Source: Pontibacter lucknowensis (lineage in GTDB: Bacteria > Bacteroidota > Bacteroidia > Cytophagales > Hymenobacteraceae). From it: 64,000 bases of DNA. Below the pieces are notes generated by a model. The model was not told the DNA's origin, ran no database searches, and saw nothing but the letters and a program-made list of their open reading frames with translations. Of the stretch, positions 44,523-53,378 are shown piece after piece. The DNA lies in NCBI RefSeq assembly GCF_900156415.1, contig NZ_FTNM01000001.1:1240001-1304000 (forward strand), written 5' to 3'. Position 1 is the first letter of the stretch. The number at the start of each line of letters is the position of its first letter. The position numbers were made by a program, and so were the translations under genes.

Positions 44523-45098
44523 ATGAAAAAAATAACCTACCTGGCGGCCGCCATTGCTTTCTTTGGCTTTGCCTCACTTGACGCTAACGCACAGACTGAC
44601 AAGAACAAAAAGAAGTCGAAGAAGAAGCAGCAAGTAGAACAAACTACTGAAACAGAAACTGAAGCGCAGGCCGAAACTGGAAATCAGGTAAACTATGAAG
44701 AGCAAGTACAGACTGAGACACAGGTAACAACTGAAACACAGACACAGACCCAAACTCAGACTGCAACACAGGAAGAAAATGTAAAGCGTGAAGCAATCAC
44801 GCAGGAAGAGCTTCCGGAGCCCGTAAAGCAAACCCTGACTGCTGAGGCATTCAGCAGCTGGCAGATTGTAGAGGTGTTCCGCGTAACACCTAACGGAAAT
44901 GCCGCTGGTGCTAACGCACAGGGTATGGAAAACCGTGCCGAGCAGGCGACTCAAAATGCGCAGAATACCAATGCACAGGCAAATGCGCAGGGCCAGGGTG
45001 CCAAAACAATGTATGAGATCTTCTTCACCAACGAGCAGCAGCAGAGCGCGAAAGTTCGCATTGATGAACAAGGTAACATTATCCGCGACCAAAAATAA
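44523..45098 (+). CDS. Exported Gln/Thr/Glu-rich protein with PepSY-like C-terminus
   Basis: 191 aa. Signal peptide ending LDANAQT, then a lysine cluster (KNKKKSKKKQQ) and a low-complexity stretch of T-E and T-Q repeats (QTQTQTQTATQEE). The second half looks like a PepSY-like domain: ITQEELPEPVKQTLTAEAFSSWQIVEVFRV and TMYEIFFTNEQQQSAKVRIDEQGNII, interrupted by an Asn/Ala/Gln-rich insert. Periplasmic; possibly a peptide-binding or inhibitory protein. The repeats probably arose by slippage. Confidence 0.75.
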   Translation: MKKITYLAAAIAFFGFASLDANAQTDKNKKKSKKKQQVEQTTETETEAQAETGNQVNYEEQVQTETQVTTETQTQTQTQTATQEENVKREAITQEELPEPVKQTLTAEAFSSWQIVEVFRVTPNGNAAGANAQGMENRAEQATQNAQNTNAQANAQGQGAKTMYEIFFTNEQQQSAKVRIDEQGNIIRDQK

Positions 45099-45141
45099 GC
45101 CACATAGATTAGATATTAGCGACCCTAATATCATGGAACGA

Positions 45142-45169
45142 GCCTCCGCCCAGCGGGGGCTTTTCTGTT
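45142..45169 (+). terminator. Intrinsic terminator
   Basis: Short stem GCCTCCG / CGGGGGC (one G-T pair) followed by TTTTCTGTTTT, 45 bases after the PepSY-like gene. Confidence 0.65.
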
Positions 45170-45282
45170 TTATGCCAACCTTAGCAGCTGCTTTTCGGTA
45201 AACAGTCGGAATGCACGCCGGAGTACGAATTTAAGGGCAAAATTTCCCCACTGTCCCACGGTTGTGTATATTGCTGAAGATT

Positions 45283-46662
45283 ATGCCCAGAATACTCTTA
45301 ATCGACGACGATCCTACCTTTTGCCTGATGCTGAGTACGTTCCTGAAACGCCAGCAGTATGAGGTCAAAACTGCCTATACCGCAGGTGAAGGCCTCAGTC
45401 AGCTCAAAGCCGATTCCTTTGATCTGATCCTGACCGACTTCAGGCTGCCTGACAAAAACGGACTGGAGCTGCTCGAGCAGATTCGCGTGCTGGATACCCA
45501 GGTGCCTGTCATCCTGATGACACACTACGCTGACATTCGCACGGCTGTAAAGGCCATCAAGATGGGTGCCTTTGAGTATTTGGCAAAACCGATCAATCCG
45601 GACGAGACTCTTTTGACCATTCGAAAGGCCTTGACCTACGGGCGCGAAGGCAATGTTGCGACGAAGCCGGTTATACCTGCACAGGGCGGTTTTACCTTCG
45701 TAAAAGGTGCCAGTCCGCAGTCGGCGCAGTTAGAAGAGTACATTGCTTTGATAGCCCCCACCAGCATGTCGGTGATCATAGAGGGTGAGAGTGGCACGGG
45801 CAAAGAGTATGTGGCCCGCAAGATTCACCAGCGCAGCAAGCGGCACGACAAGCCCTTTGTAGCGATCGACTGCGGTGCTCTGTCTAAGGAGTTGGCAGGA
45901 AGTGAGTTGTTCGGCCACGTAAAGGGCTCTTTTACAGGCGCCATGGGCGACAAGGAAGGCCAGTTCGAAGCAGCCAATGGCGGCACGCTCTTTCTGGATG
46001 AGATCGGCAACCTGTCTTATGAAATACAGGTGAAACTGCTGCGGGCCATACAGGAGCGCAAAGTGCGCAAGATCGGCAGCAACACCGACCTCGATGTGGA
46101 TGTGCGTATCATTGTGGCTACCAACGAAGACCTGGTGCAGGCTGTGAGCCGGGGTGAGTTCCGGGAGGACCTGTACCACCGCCTCAATGAGTTCAAGATC
46201 AACATCTCCCCACTCCGCGACCGCACAGCCGACATCATGCAGTTCGCCAGCCACTTTTTACAGGTGGCCAATCATGAACTGGAGCGTAGCATAGCAGGTT
46301 TTGACGCAGCCGTAGCCATGGCTTTGGAAAGGTATAGCTGGCCGGGAAACTTGCGGGAGTTGAAAAATGTAGTGAAGCGGGCCGTGTTGTTAGCCAAGGG
46401 CAGCGAAATCAGCCTCGATGACCTGCCACCCGAGATCGCCTACCACATTCCGGAGCCAGCCAGCATCGTGGCGCAGCCGGATGCCACGCAGGTAGCCATG
46501 CCTGTGACGGATTTGCGAACGGCTACTGAACGCAGCGAGAAGGAACTGATCCTCGAAATGCTGGAGCGCGTGAAATACAACAAATCCAAAGCAGCCCGTT
46601 TGCTCAACATCGACCGCAAGACACTTTACAACAAAATGCGGCAGTACAACATTGAGGCCTAA
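45283..46662 (+). CDS. Sigma-54-dependent response regulator (NtrC family)
   Basis: 459 aa from the ATG at 45283 (MPRILLIDDDPTF); the ORF start seven codons earlier is unlikely. The receiver domain has the acidic pocket DDD (8-10), phosphoacceptor Asp52 in LTDFRLPD and Lys in AKPI. The AAA+ domain has Walker A GESGTGKE (168-175), and the sigma-54 contact loop reads GSFTGA (215-220), a common variant of GAFTGA. The C-terminal Fis-type HTH is NKSKAARLLNIDRKTLYNKM. It activates sigma-54 promoters in response to the convergent hybrid kinase, with which its stop codon overlaps. Confidence 0.93.
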   Translation: MPRILLIDDDPTFCLMLSTFLKRQQYEVKTAYTAGEGLSQLKADSFDLILTDFRLPDKNGLELLEQIRVLDTQVPVILMTHYADIRTAVKAIKMGAFEYLAKPINPDETLLTIRKALTYGREGNVATKPVIPAQGGFTFVKGASPQSAQLEEYIALIAPTSMSVIIEGESGTGKEYVARKIHQRSKRHDKPFVAIDCGALSKELAGSELFGHVKGSFTGAMGDKEGQFEAANGGTLFLDEIGNLSYEIQVKLLRAIQERKVRKIGSNTDLDVDVRIIVATNEDLVQAVSRGEFREDLYHRLNEFKINISPLRDRTADIMQFASHFLQVANHELERSIAGFDAAVAMALERYSWPGNLRELKNVVKRAVLLAKGSEISLDDLPPEIAYHIPEPASIVAQPDATQVAMPVTDLRTATERSEKELILEMLERVKYNKSKAARLLNIDRKTLYNKMRQYNIEA

Positions 46663-49391
46663 GCGGCAGCTTCTGCGGGCTTTTTATGCTTGCTAAGTTT
46701 GGCTTCTAGTGCAGTGAGCACGAGAGTAGCCTCGTGCTGCAATGCTGTAGTTGTGGCAGGCAGGCTGTCGGTTGGCAGGTCCGGCTGGTGCAGCACCTGC
46801 TCGAGTGTATCAATGGCTGGCAGCACATTGTGCGCCTGCAGGTGGCGGAAAGCAGTTTTCATCTTATGTGCCAATTCGCCTGCCTGTTGCCAGTCCGCAA
46901 TGGCTGCTGCATTTTCCAACTGCGCCAGAGAGCGACGGTTATCCGCTATCAGCACCTCCACAATATCCCACAGCGCCTCCTGGTCGTCTCCCACAAAAGC
47001 TCGTAGCTCATCCAGGGTATAAGTTGCAGGTATAGCTTCGCCTGTCTGTTGTGTTTTGACTTCAATTTCTGGTTCGGCTTTATCAGCTGTGCTTTGCATC
47101 TCAGCCATACCTGGAGGTATGGGTGTAGCCTGAGCATCTGCTATACCTGCTGTTTTTACGCTCTTTTCCTTTTCAACTGTAGCCTCAATTGCAGGCGCTG
47201 CCTCAGGTATAGCCTGAGCAGACAGGGCCTTGCTGAGCTTCAGGTATAGGTCCTGTTCCGTGAAAGGCTTGAGCAAGTGTTCTGATATACCTGTTTTGGC
47301 AAAAAAGCGCTTGTTACTGCTCATGATATTGGCTGTGAGCGCCATGATAGGTATAGTAGCGTTCTCTTTCCGGATGGCTCTGGCTACGGCCTTACCGCTC
47401 ATGCCTGGCAACTGAATATCAGTGAGCACAATGTCAAAGCTCTTCTCCTTGATCAGTTGTAGCGCCTCCTGGCCATCGTTAGCCAGCGTGACCTGCATAC
47501 CTTTGCGGCCCAGTATCAGCTGGCAGAGGGTGCGGCTGTAGGCATCATCGTCAATCACCAGCACGGCTTTGCCAGCCAGTACATTAGTGGCAGATAGCTG
47601 AGGCTCAGGTATAGCTTCAACTTCAGGGGCAGCTACCCGCTGCATCGGCAGCACCATGCTGAAGGTGGTGCCTTCATTCGGTACACTGCGGAGGGTAAGT
47701 GAGCCTTCTTGCATCTCCACCAGCTTCTTGCTGATAGACAGTCCAAGCCCGGTGCCTCCATATTTCCGGATGATCGAGTCATCGGCCTGGTTGAACTCCC
47801 CGAACACATGCGCGGTCTGTTCCATCGGTATACCTATACCTGTGTCGCTTACTTCGATCAGCATCACAACACGGTTACGACGTTGCGATTTAAGCCTGCA
47901 GCGTACCTGTACCTCGCCGTCGTGGGTAAACTTGATGGCATTGTCCACCAAATTAAACAGTACTTGCCGTAGCCGCAGTGAGTCGCCCAGCAGGTGGCCG
48001 CTCAGCTGGTTGTCTATGGTGCAGGTGAATCCTATGCCTTTGGTGCTGGCCTTGAGTCGGAATGTACGCTCTACCTCGGTCAGGAGCTGTTTCATTTCGA
48101 AAGGGGCCATGTGCAGATGCAGCTTGCCGGCCTCTAGTTTGGAGAGGTCCAGCACATCGTTTACGATGTGCAGTAGGTGCTGGCCTGCGCCGTGAATGGC
48201 TTGCAGGTGCTCTTGTTGCTGCTCCTGTAGCTGGGTATGGCCCAGTTGTTCAGAGAAGCCCAGCACTACGTTGAGCGGTGTACGAATTTCATGACTGATG
48301 TTGGCCACGAAGGCCTCTTTGGCACGAGCCAGCTGTATAGCCTCTTTGCGGGAGCGCTTCAGTTCAGCCTTATACTTGCTGCTGCGGGTGAGGTCACGCA
48401 GGATGATGAGAATAAAAGCAATGCCGCTGGCCAAACCGAATATCCCGACGAGCAAGAGCACGAGCGATGTTTCTTTAGCAACTTCCTGAGCCTGTGCTGC
48501 ATTAAGGCGAGCCTGCTGCAGCTCGTATCGTTCCAGGTCGTATACCATGCGGCGAACCTGGTCCATGATCTGTTTGTCCTGCTGCAGGAGTGCCAGCTCT
48601 TTGGCTACTATGGCATCCTGCTGCTGCTGTAGCTCACGCTCCACATCTTTAAGCACAACGCGCACTTTGGCAATGGACGCCATGTTGGTTGGGACTGCTT
48701 TGCTGGTATCGGCGGTATATTCCTGCTTTACATTCAGTTGTGGAACCACTACAGGCTGAGGCGGCTCCTGCTGTTTGGATTCGTTGCGTTTGCCAAAGAG
48801 CTTTTGCAATATACCTTTTTTACTCTCGCTTTGGGCAGGTCTGCTGGTGACGGAGTCCGTATTGTAGGTCAGCCTGTCTGATATGATTGTCTTGGTGCGC
48901 TGGTTGATCGTGGTAGTGGCAGGCTGCCGGGAGGCTGCTGAGGCAATCTGTTTCAGCGCTTTATCGGTATAGGCGTTGTTGCCGCGCTGCTGTTTTTTGT
49001 TATTCACGTGCTCCTCCAGGCTCTTTCTCTGAGCCAGCAGCAAGGTTGACACCGAGTCGATCTGAGCCAGTTCGGCCGGATTGTCCTGCATGAGCGAGCA
49101 GAGCGAGTCGAGTTGGCTGTTGATGTTGCCCAGGTTGTCGAGGTACTCCCGGAAGTGCTTGTCTTCAGTGGTGAGGGTATAAGCCCGGATAGCGCTTTCT
49201 GCTGTGGCAATGTCAGCGAGGGTGTGCTGTAGCTTGGCTAGTTTGGCATTTGGCTCCGCCAGCACATTGACGGAGCTGAGTAGTTGGGTGAAGCTGTTAT
49301 ATGTAAGGTATATGGCAAAAACCACCACCGAAAGCGCCAGTGTAAAGCCAATAACGACCTTCGATTTTATGTTTCCGTTGTTTATTTTCAT
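46659..49391 (-). CDS. Hybrid sensor histidine kinase with receiver and HPt domains
   Basis: 910 aa. Two membrane segments (about 13-31 and 309-331) enclose a helical, CHASE3-like periplasmic sensor with long Gln-rich coiled coils. Then come HisKA with His367 (NISHEIRTPLN), HATPase (VDNAIKFTHDGEV, DTGIGIPMEQT, GGTGLGLSISKKLVEM), a receiver (VLTDIQLPGMSGKAVA) and a C-terminal HPt with His842 (ELAHKMKTAF). It forms an internal phosphorelay whose output is probably the adjacent NtrC-type regulator. The linkers contain at least eleven AGGTATA-type words in 2.7 kb. Confidence 0.93.
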   Translation of the reverse strand: MKINNGNIKSKVVIGFTLALSVVVFAIYLTYNSFTQLLSSVNVLAEPNAKLAKLQHTLADIATAESAIRAYTLTTEDKHFREYLDNLGNINSQLDSLCSLMQDNPAELAQIDSVSTLLLAQRKSLEEHVNNKKQQRGNNAYTDKALKQIASAASRQPATTTINQRTKTIISDRLTYNTDSVTSRPAQSESKKGILQKLFGKRNESKQQEPPQPVVVPQLNVKQEYTADTSKAVPTNMASIAKVRVVLKDVERELQQQQDAIVAKELALLQQDKQIMDQVRRMVYDLERYELQQARLNAAQAQEVAKETSLVLLLVGIFGLASGIAFILIILRDLTRSSKYKAELKRSRKEAIQLARAKEAFVANISHEIRTPLNVVLGFSEQLGHTQLQEQQQEHLQAIHGAGQHLLHIVNDVLDLSKLEAGKLHLHMAPFEMKQLLTEVERTFRLKASTKGIGFTCTIDNQLSGHLLGDSLRLRQVLFNLVDNAIKFTHDGEVQVRCRLKSQRRNRVVMLIEVSDTGIGIPMEQTAHVFGEFNQADDSIIRKYGGTGLGLSISKKLVEMQEGSLTLRSVPNEGTTFSMVLPMQRVAAPEVEAIPEPQLSATNVLAGKAVLVIDDDAYSRTLCQLILGRKGMQVTLANDGQEALQLIKEKSFDIVLTDIQLPGMSGKAVARAIRKENATIPIMALTANIMSSNKRFFAKTGISEHLLKPFTEQDLYLKLSKALSAQAIPEAAPAIEATVEKEKSVKTAGIADAQATPIPPGMAEMQSTADKAEPEIEVKTQQTGEAIPATYTLDELRAFVGDDQEALWDIVEVLIADNRRSLAQLENAAAIADWQQAGELAHKMKTAFRHLQAHNVLPAIDTLEQVLHQPDLPTDSLPATTTALQHEATLVLTALEAKLSKHKKPAEAAA

Positions 49392-49557
49392 GCGCGCAGA
49401 TTCCCCTCCACTTGCAAAGGTACTAATTTTTGGGGAGCTATACTTTCTGTAACGATAAGAAAGCCAGAATCATATGTTCATGGCAACACCGCTTGTACGA
49501 GTATGTTGCGGGCAGTGTTGAGGTAATAACCCGACGGAAACCTGCGGGTATAGCAGC

Positions 49558-50340
49558 TTACCAGCTGCTGCTGGCACCGCCTCCGCCGAAAGAGCCGCCA
49601 CCAAAACCGCCGAAGCCACCGCCCCCGCCGCCAAAGCCACCTCCTCCGCCGAACATGCCGCCGCCAGTACGGAAAGTGCCAAAAGAACCTGGCCCCAGGA
49701 TAGGTCCCCCGAGTGTGCGCACACCGCGGCCTCCTCTGCCGCCGCCACCCTTAAAGCGCGACATAACGAATACCAGCACGATCACGATCAGGATAATGGC
49801 CATCAGCGACGGCCCTTCGCCTTCGCCCTGGCTGGCCTGCGGATCGGCCTGGTACTCCCCGCTGGCCAGGCTAATGATCAGGTTCGTCGCTTCATTCAAT
49901 CCTTTGTAAAACTCTCCCTGCTGAAAATTTGGTTTGAGTGTGCGCTCGGTAATGCGTTTGGCAATGGCGTCAGGTATAATGTGCTCCATGCCATAGCCTG
50001 TCTGAATGGCCACTTTGCGTTCATTGAGCGCTACAAGTATAACTAAGCCATTGTCGTTCTTGCTGCCGCCCACGCCCCACCGCTCACCCAGTTCGGCCGC
50101 GTACTGGTTTGCGTCATAGTCGCCTATGGATTTGATGGTGACAATCGCGATTTGGGTAGAGGTGGTGTCGTTGTAATTGACCAGTTTCTGTTCCAGTGAC
50201 TGTATTTCGCCCTGGCTCAGGATGCCGGCCAGGTCGTTTACCAATCGAGGTGGGTTGGGCCTTGGCGGGAAATCATCGCTCTGGGCTACCGCCAGGGTAC
50301 TTAACAAAGTAAGGTATAGGAACAGAATGGATCGTTTCAT
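49558..50340 (-). CDS. TPM-domain (YgcG-like) exported protein with Gly-rich tail
   Basis: 260 aa. Signal peptide ending STLAVAQSD, TPM domain (VNDLAGILSQGEIQSLEQKL, GVGGSKNDNGLVILVALNERKVAIQTGYG), one membrane segment (SLMAIILIVIVLVFVMS) and a tail of about 70 residues that is mostly Gly with Phe/Arg, ending GGASSSW. The tail is typical of YgcG-like proteins. It is the third gene of a LemA-TPM-TPM operon, 6 bases after the previous one. Role in envelope maintenance is suspected from family context only. Confidence 0.9.
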   Translation of the reverse strand: MKRSILFLYLTLLSTLAVAQSDDFPPRPNPPRLVNDLAGILSQGEIQSLEQKLVNYNDTTSTQIAIVTIKSIGDYDANQYAAELGERWGVGGSKNDNGLVILVALNERKVAIQTGYGMEHIIPDAIAKRITERTLKPNFQQGEFYKGLNEATNLIISLASGEYQADPQASQGEGEGPSLMAIILIVIVLVFVMSRFKGGGGRGGRGVRTLGGPILGPGSFGTFRTGGGMFGGGGGFGGGGGGFGGFGGGSFGGGGASSSW

Positions 50341-50346
50341 GGTGCG

Positions 50347-50784
50347 TTATTTTCCGAACGATATGTCGTCGCTCAGTTCGTTTAGGTCGCCTTTGTCGTC
50401 GTACGGGAAGTGTGATTTGAGTTGCTCACCCGCCATGATAACGCCTTTGGCAAGACCGGCGGCGTATTCCTGCTTTTTGAAGTGGGAGATCACTTCGGCG
50501 GTAATGTCTTCCCAGAAGTGGTCGGGTACGATGGCATTGATGCCTGCATCGCCCAATACGGCAAACTGATGGTCTTTGATGGCCACATAAAACAGCACGC
50601 CGTTGCGCTGCTTGGTCAGGTGCATGTGGAGCTGGGCAAACACTTCTGTGGCACGGTCGAGCACATCGCCTTCGCAGTTGTTCTCTATGTGCACACGGAT
50701 TTCACCGGACGTGTTACGCTCCGCCTCCTGAATGGCCTCCATGATGACCTTTTCATCCGCTTCGGTTATGGTATCTTTAGGCAT
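50347..50784 (-). CDS. TPM-domain protein, cytoplasmic or periphery
   Basis: 145 aa with no signal peptide. The TPM (DUF477) core is IMEAIQEAERNTSGEIRVHIENNCEG, VLFYVAIKDHQFAVLGDAGINAIVP and ITAEVISHFKKQEYAAGLAKGVIMAGEQL. It lacks the glycine tail and membrane anchor of the neighbouring paralogue. Co-transcribed with LemA upstream (92-base spacer containing AACAATC word repeats) and the YgcG-like gene downstream. Confidence 0.9.
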   Translation of the reverse strand: MPKDTITEADEKVIMEAIQEAERNTSGEIRVHIENNCEGDVLDRATEVFAQLHMHLTKQRNGVLFYVAIKDHQFAVLGDAGINAIVPDHFWEDITAEVISHFKKQEYAAGLAKGVIMAGEQLKSHFPYDDKGDLNELSDDISFGK

Positions 50785-50876
50785 GACTTGAATTGTTGAT
50801 CGTTTATTGCTGATTGTTAATTGTTTTTACTCTCGCAGGGAAAGCAATCAGCAACTAACAATCAACAATCTATACT
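50785..50876. repeat. ACAATCAACAATC-type intergenic words, inverted pair
   Basis: Spacer between lemA and the TPM gene, with GATTGTTGATCGTTTATTGC-like words on the left and CAACTAACAATCAACAATC on the right, able to pair. It resembles the word arrays at 10511 and 8641. Confidence 0.5.
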
Positions 50877-51455
50877 TTAAAACTGCACCGTAGGAGCTCG
50901 TTCAGCACCTGGGTCGGCCTGGAAGTGACCTTTGCGCTCAAAGCCGAAAATGCCTGCCATCAGGTTGTTAGGGAAGGAACGCACCGTGGTGTTGTAGTCC
51001 TGTACGGCCTCGTTGAACTTACGCCTCTCCACCGAAATGCGGTTTTCGGTGCCTTCCAGCTGTGCCTGCAGCTCCAGGAAGTTCTGGTTTGCCTTCAGTT
51101 CAGGATAGCGCTCCACAGACACGAGCAAGCGGCTCAGGGCACCACCCAGTTCGTTCTGGGCAGCCTGGAAGCGCTGCAGGTTCTCTGGCGTCAGGTCGTC
51201 GGCGCTGAGCTGTACGCTGGTTGCTTTGGCGCGGGCATTGATCACGCTCTCGAGGGTTTCGCGCTCAAAATTGGCAGCACCCTTTACAGTATTCACTAGG
51301 TTTGGTATCAAGTCAGCACGGCGCTGGTAGGCATTCTGAACGTTGGCCCATGCGGTTTCTACGGTCTCATCTTTCTGCACCATGGTGTTGTAACCGCAAG
51401 AAGATTGAGAGGCCAGAATGACAAATCCGATCAGGTAAAAGAAGATTTTTTTCAT
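50877..51455 (-). CDS. lemA: LemA-family lipoprotein-like protein
   Basis: 192 aa. N-terminal segment with a possible lipobox ending SQSSC (Cys20). The LemA core is clear: DETVETAWANVQNAYQRRADLIPNLVNTVKGAANFERETL, LLVSVERYPELKANQNFLELQAQLEGTENRISVERRKFN and YNTTVRSFPNNLMAGIFGF. The family is a helical bundle of unknown activity, regularly beside TPM/YgcG genes as here. A TAGCTTTG promoter element lies at 51493-51500. Confidence 0.93.
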   Translation of the reverse strand: MKKIFFYLIGFVILASQSSCGYNTMVQKDETVETAWANVQNAYQRRADLIPNLVNTVKGAANFERETLESVINARAKATSVQLSADDLTPENLQRFQAAQNELGGALSRLLVSVERYPELKANQNFLELQAQLEGTENRISVERRKFNEAVQDYNTTVRSFPNNLMAGIFGFERKGHFQADPGAERAPTVQF

Positions 51456-51492
51456 GTTTATGGGAGGGTATAGTTTGTATACGATATAAGTA

Positions 51493-51500
51493 CAAAGCTA
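51493..51500 (-). promoter_or_regulatory. Bacteroidota -7 element of the lemA operon
   Basis: TAGCTTTG on the minus strand, an exact TAnnTTTG match, with TTTTCC about 20 bases upstream. Leader about 33 bases. Confidence 0.62.
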
Positions 51501-51619
51501 AGCGATATGATTACGGAAAACATAGTATGACGTTGTGAAATTGCTAAAACACTATACTACTCCCCCTAATCCTCAAAACTCTAATCAAAAATTACTATAT
51601 TGCTGAAAAAGTGTGGTAT

Positions 51620-52621
51620 ATGAAAGTCGTTATTCCTGTCGCTGGTGTTGGTTCTAAACTCCGTCCGCACACGCACACACAGCCTAAATCGCTGGTGCCG
51701 GTGGCGGACAATACGATACTGGGGCACATTGTGGAGCGACTGATACAGGCGGGTGTACAAGACTATGTGTTCATCATCGGCTACCTTGGTGACAAGGTCG
51801 AAAACTACGTGCGTCAGAAGTATCCTCAGATCAGTGCAGAGTTTGTGGTGCAGGAGCCGCGGGAGGGTTTGGGACATGCGCTTTGGATCGCCCGTGAAAC
51901 GTATCGCCATGAAGACAGTGTGCTCATTATGCTGGGCGACAACATCGTAGAGGCGGATCTGCCTGCTATTATTGCTTCTCCTAAGTCGGTACTCGGCGTC
52001 AAGAAAGTGGCCAAGCCCTCGCTTTTTGGGGTGACGGAGGTGGGTATGGACGAGTACATTGTGAAGGTGGTCGAAAAGCCAAAAATTCCGAAGTCAAATT
52101 TTGCGCTGGTGGGGCTCTATAAGATCATGCAGCCTGAAAAACTGGTGCGCTCGCTCGAGCATATCATCACCGAAAACATACGCACCCATAACGAATATCA
52201 CCTCACCGATGCCTTGATGCACATGATCCGGCAGGGAGAGAGAATGGTGACCTGGAACGTGGACAACTGGTTTGACTGCGGCCGCAAAGAGACGCTATTG
52301 GAAGCCAATGCGAAACTGCTGCGGCACTCCCGCTTCCGGGAGCTGGATTACTCAAGCGAGTATCCCGGCAACATCATCATTCCGCCTGTGAGCATCGGTT
52401 CTAACTGTAACATCACACATTCCATCATCGGTCCCAATGTAGCGATCGGCGATAATACCACCATCTCGCGCTCCTCACTGAGCAACTCTATCATTGGGGC
52501 TTACTCTGAACTGCAAAACGCCGTGATGCACGACTCCATCATTGGCTCCGATGCCAGTTTTAAAGGACTAAGCCATAGCCTCAACATTGGGGACAGTACA
52601 GAAATTAACTTTGCGCAGTAG
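51620..52621 (+). CDS. Sugar-phosphate nucleotidyltransferase
   Basis: 333 aa from the ATG at 51620 (MKVVIPVAGVGSKLRPHT); the ORF's first Met at 51611 adds three residues. The nucleotide loop GVGSKLRPHTHTQPKSLVPV has the essential Lys of PK, and MLGDNIVEADL supplies the metal Asp. The C-terminal about 90 residues are hexapeptide left-handed helix repeats (IIIPPVSIGSNCNITHSIIGPNVAIGDNT). It makes an NDP-sugar, probably dTDP-glucose or a related species, for envelope polysaccharide; the sugar is not certain. Confidence 0.9.
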   Translation: MKVVIPVAGVGSKLRPHTHTQPKSLVPVADNTILGHIVERLIQAGVQDYVFIIGYLGDKVENYVRQKYPQISAEFVVQEPREGLGHALWIARETYRHEDSVLIMLGDNIVEADLPAIIASPKSVLGVKKVAKPSLFGVTEVGMDEYIVKVVEKPKIPKSNFALVGLYKIMQPEKLVRSLEHIITENIRTHNEYHLTDALMHMIRQGERMVTWNVDNWFDCGRKETLLEANAKLLRHSRFRELDYSSEYPGNIIIPPVSIGSNCNITHSIIGPNVAIGDNTTISRSSLSNSIIGAYSELQNAVMHDSIIGSDASFKGLSHSLNIGDSTEINFAQ

Positions 52622-52721
52622 CCGCGCTACTCCACGGAAGACCGTGCAGCAAAGGATAAAAAACTTTCAACAATACTTTGCCCTTCGCCGACTGGCCTTT
52701 GTGTTCTTCAAAGCGCCGATT

Positions 52722-53378
52722 CTACAAAAATGTCAGCTCGTTCAACTGATCCAGCATCCAGCCAGTCAGGCTGTAGCGGTGACGGTTAGCGGCGAGTACC
52801 TCGTGCGGGATGATGTCGGCGCGAAAACAGGCCAGACGACCGGCAATGGGCAGCACATCCACCTCTTCTTCCGAGCCATCTTCTTTAGGCAGGTATAGGC
52901 GCAGATTACCGCCGTTCTCAGGTTGCCAGTTCTCGTTGAGGTAGCAGATAAACGACAGACGCCGGTGGTCATTTGTCTGGAACTGGTCAAGGTGGCGCTG
53001 GTACACGGTGCCTGGCGGGTATACCGTGAAGTGGAATTCAAAATCCTTTAGTCCCAGAAAGCAGGTGCGGTTGATGTAGCGCATCACCTCGTGCATGCGG
53101 TCCAGGAATACCTGCGTTGGCGGCAGCGCCTGCGATGGCTCAATCCAACGGATATAGTCGCCGCGTACCTGCCTGTCCACTGTAAACTGGTCTGCCGTGC
53201 CGATGCCTGCTTTTTTGAAAGTGCCCTGTTCCTGATGGTGTTGCAGTACCTCCAGCAGATTGCGTACCTCGTCGGGCTCCAGAAAATTGTCGATGATCGC
53301 ATAGCCCTTATCAGATAAGCGATCGGCTATCTGTTCGAACTTCTGTAAAAACTTCTCCTCTTCTACTTCTTCCATCAT
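52722..53378 (-). CDS. 2-oxoglutarate/Fe(II)-dependent oxygenase (prolyl hydroxylase-like)
   Basis: 218 aa. The iron ligands are the HxD of YQRHLDQF and the distal His in ADIIPHEVL, and the 2-oxoglutarate Arg is in RHRYSLTGW. ICYLNENWQPENGGNLRLYL is the usual core strand pair of P4H/PHD-like enzymes. The substrate may be a protein such as a translation factor, as for EF-Tu-directed bacterial homologues, but that is unproven. Monocistronic. Confidence 0.9.
   Translation of the reverse strand: MMEEVEEEKFLQKFEQIADRLSDKGYAIIDNFLEPDEVRNLLEVLQHHQEQGTFKKAGIGTADQFTVDRQVRGDYIRWIEPSQALPPTQVFLDRMHEVMRYINRTCFLGLKDFEFHFTVYPPGTVYQRHLDQFQTNDHRRLSFICYLNENWQPENGGNLRLYLPKEDGSEEEVDVLPIAGRLACFRADIIPHEVLAANRHRYSLTGWMLDQLNELTFL

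Noticed and set aside
44640..44780. CAGACACAGAC-type tandem DNA repeats as a possible CRISPR or satellite
   Set aside because: They encode the Thr-Gln/Thr-Glu stretch in frame; unit length is short and irregular, with no spacers.
49470..49909. Pro- and Ala-rich ORFs near the TPM gene tail
   Set aside because: They arise from reading the Gly-rich YgcG-like tail in other frames.
50161..50185. A GTCGTTGTAATTG string resembling the ECF -10 region
   Set aside because: It lies inside the TPM coding region, lacks the TGTAATGTTTC part and differs in the core bases.
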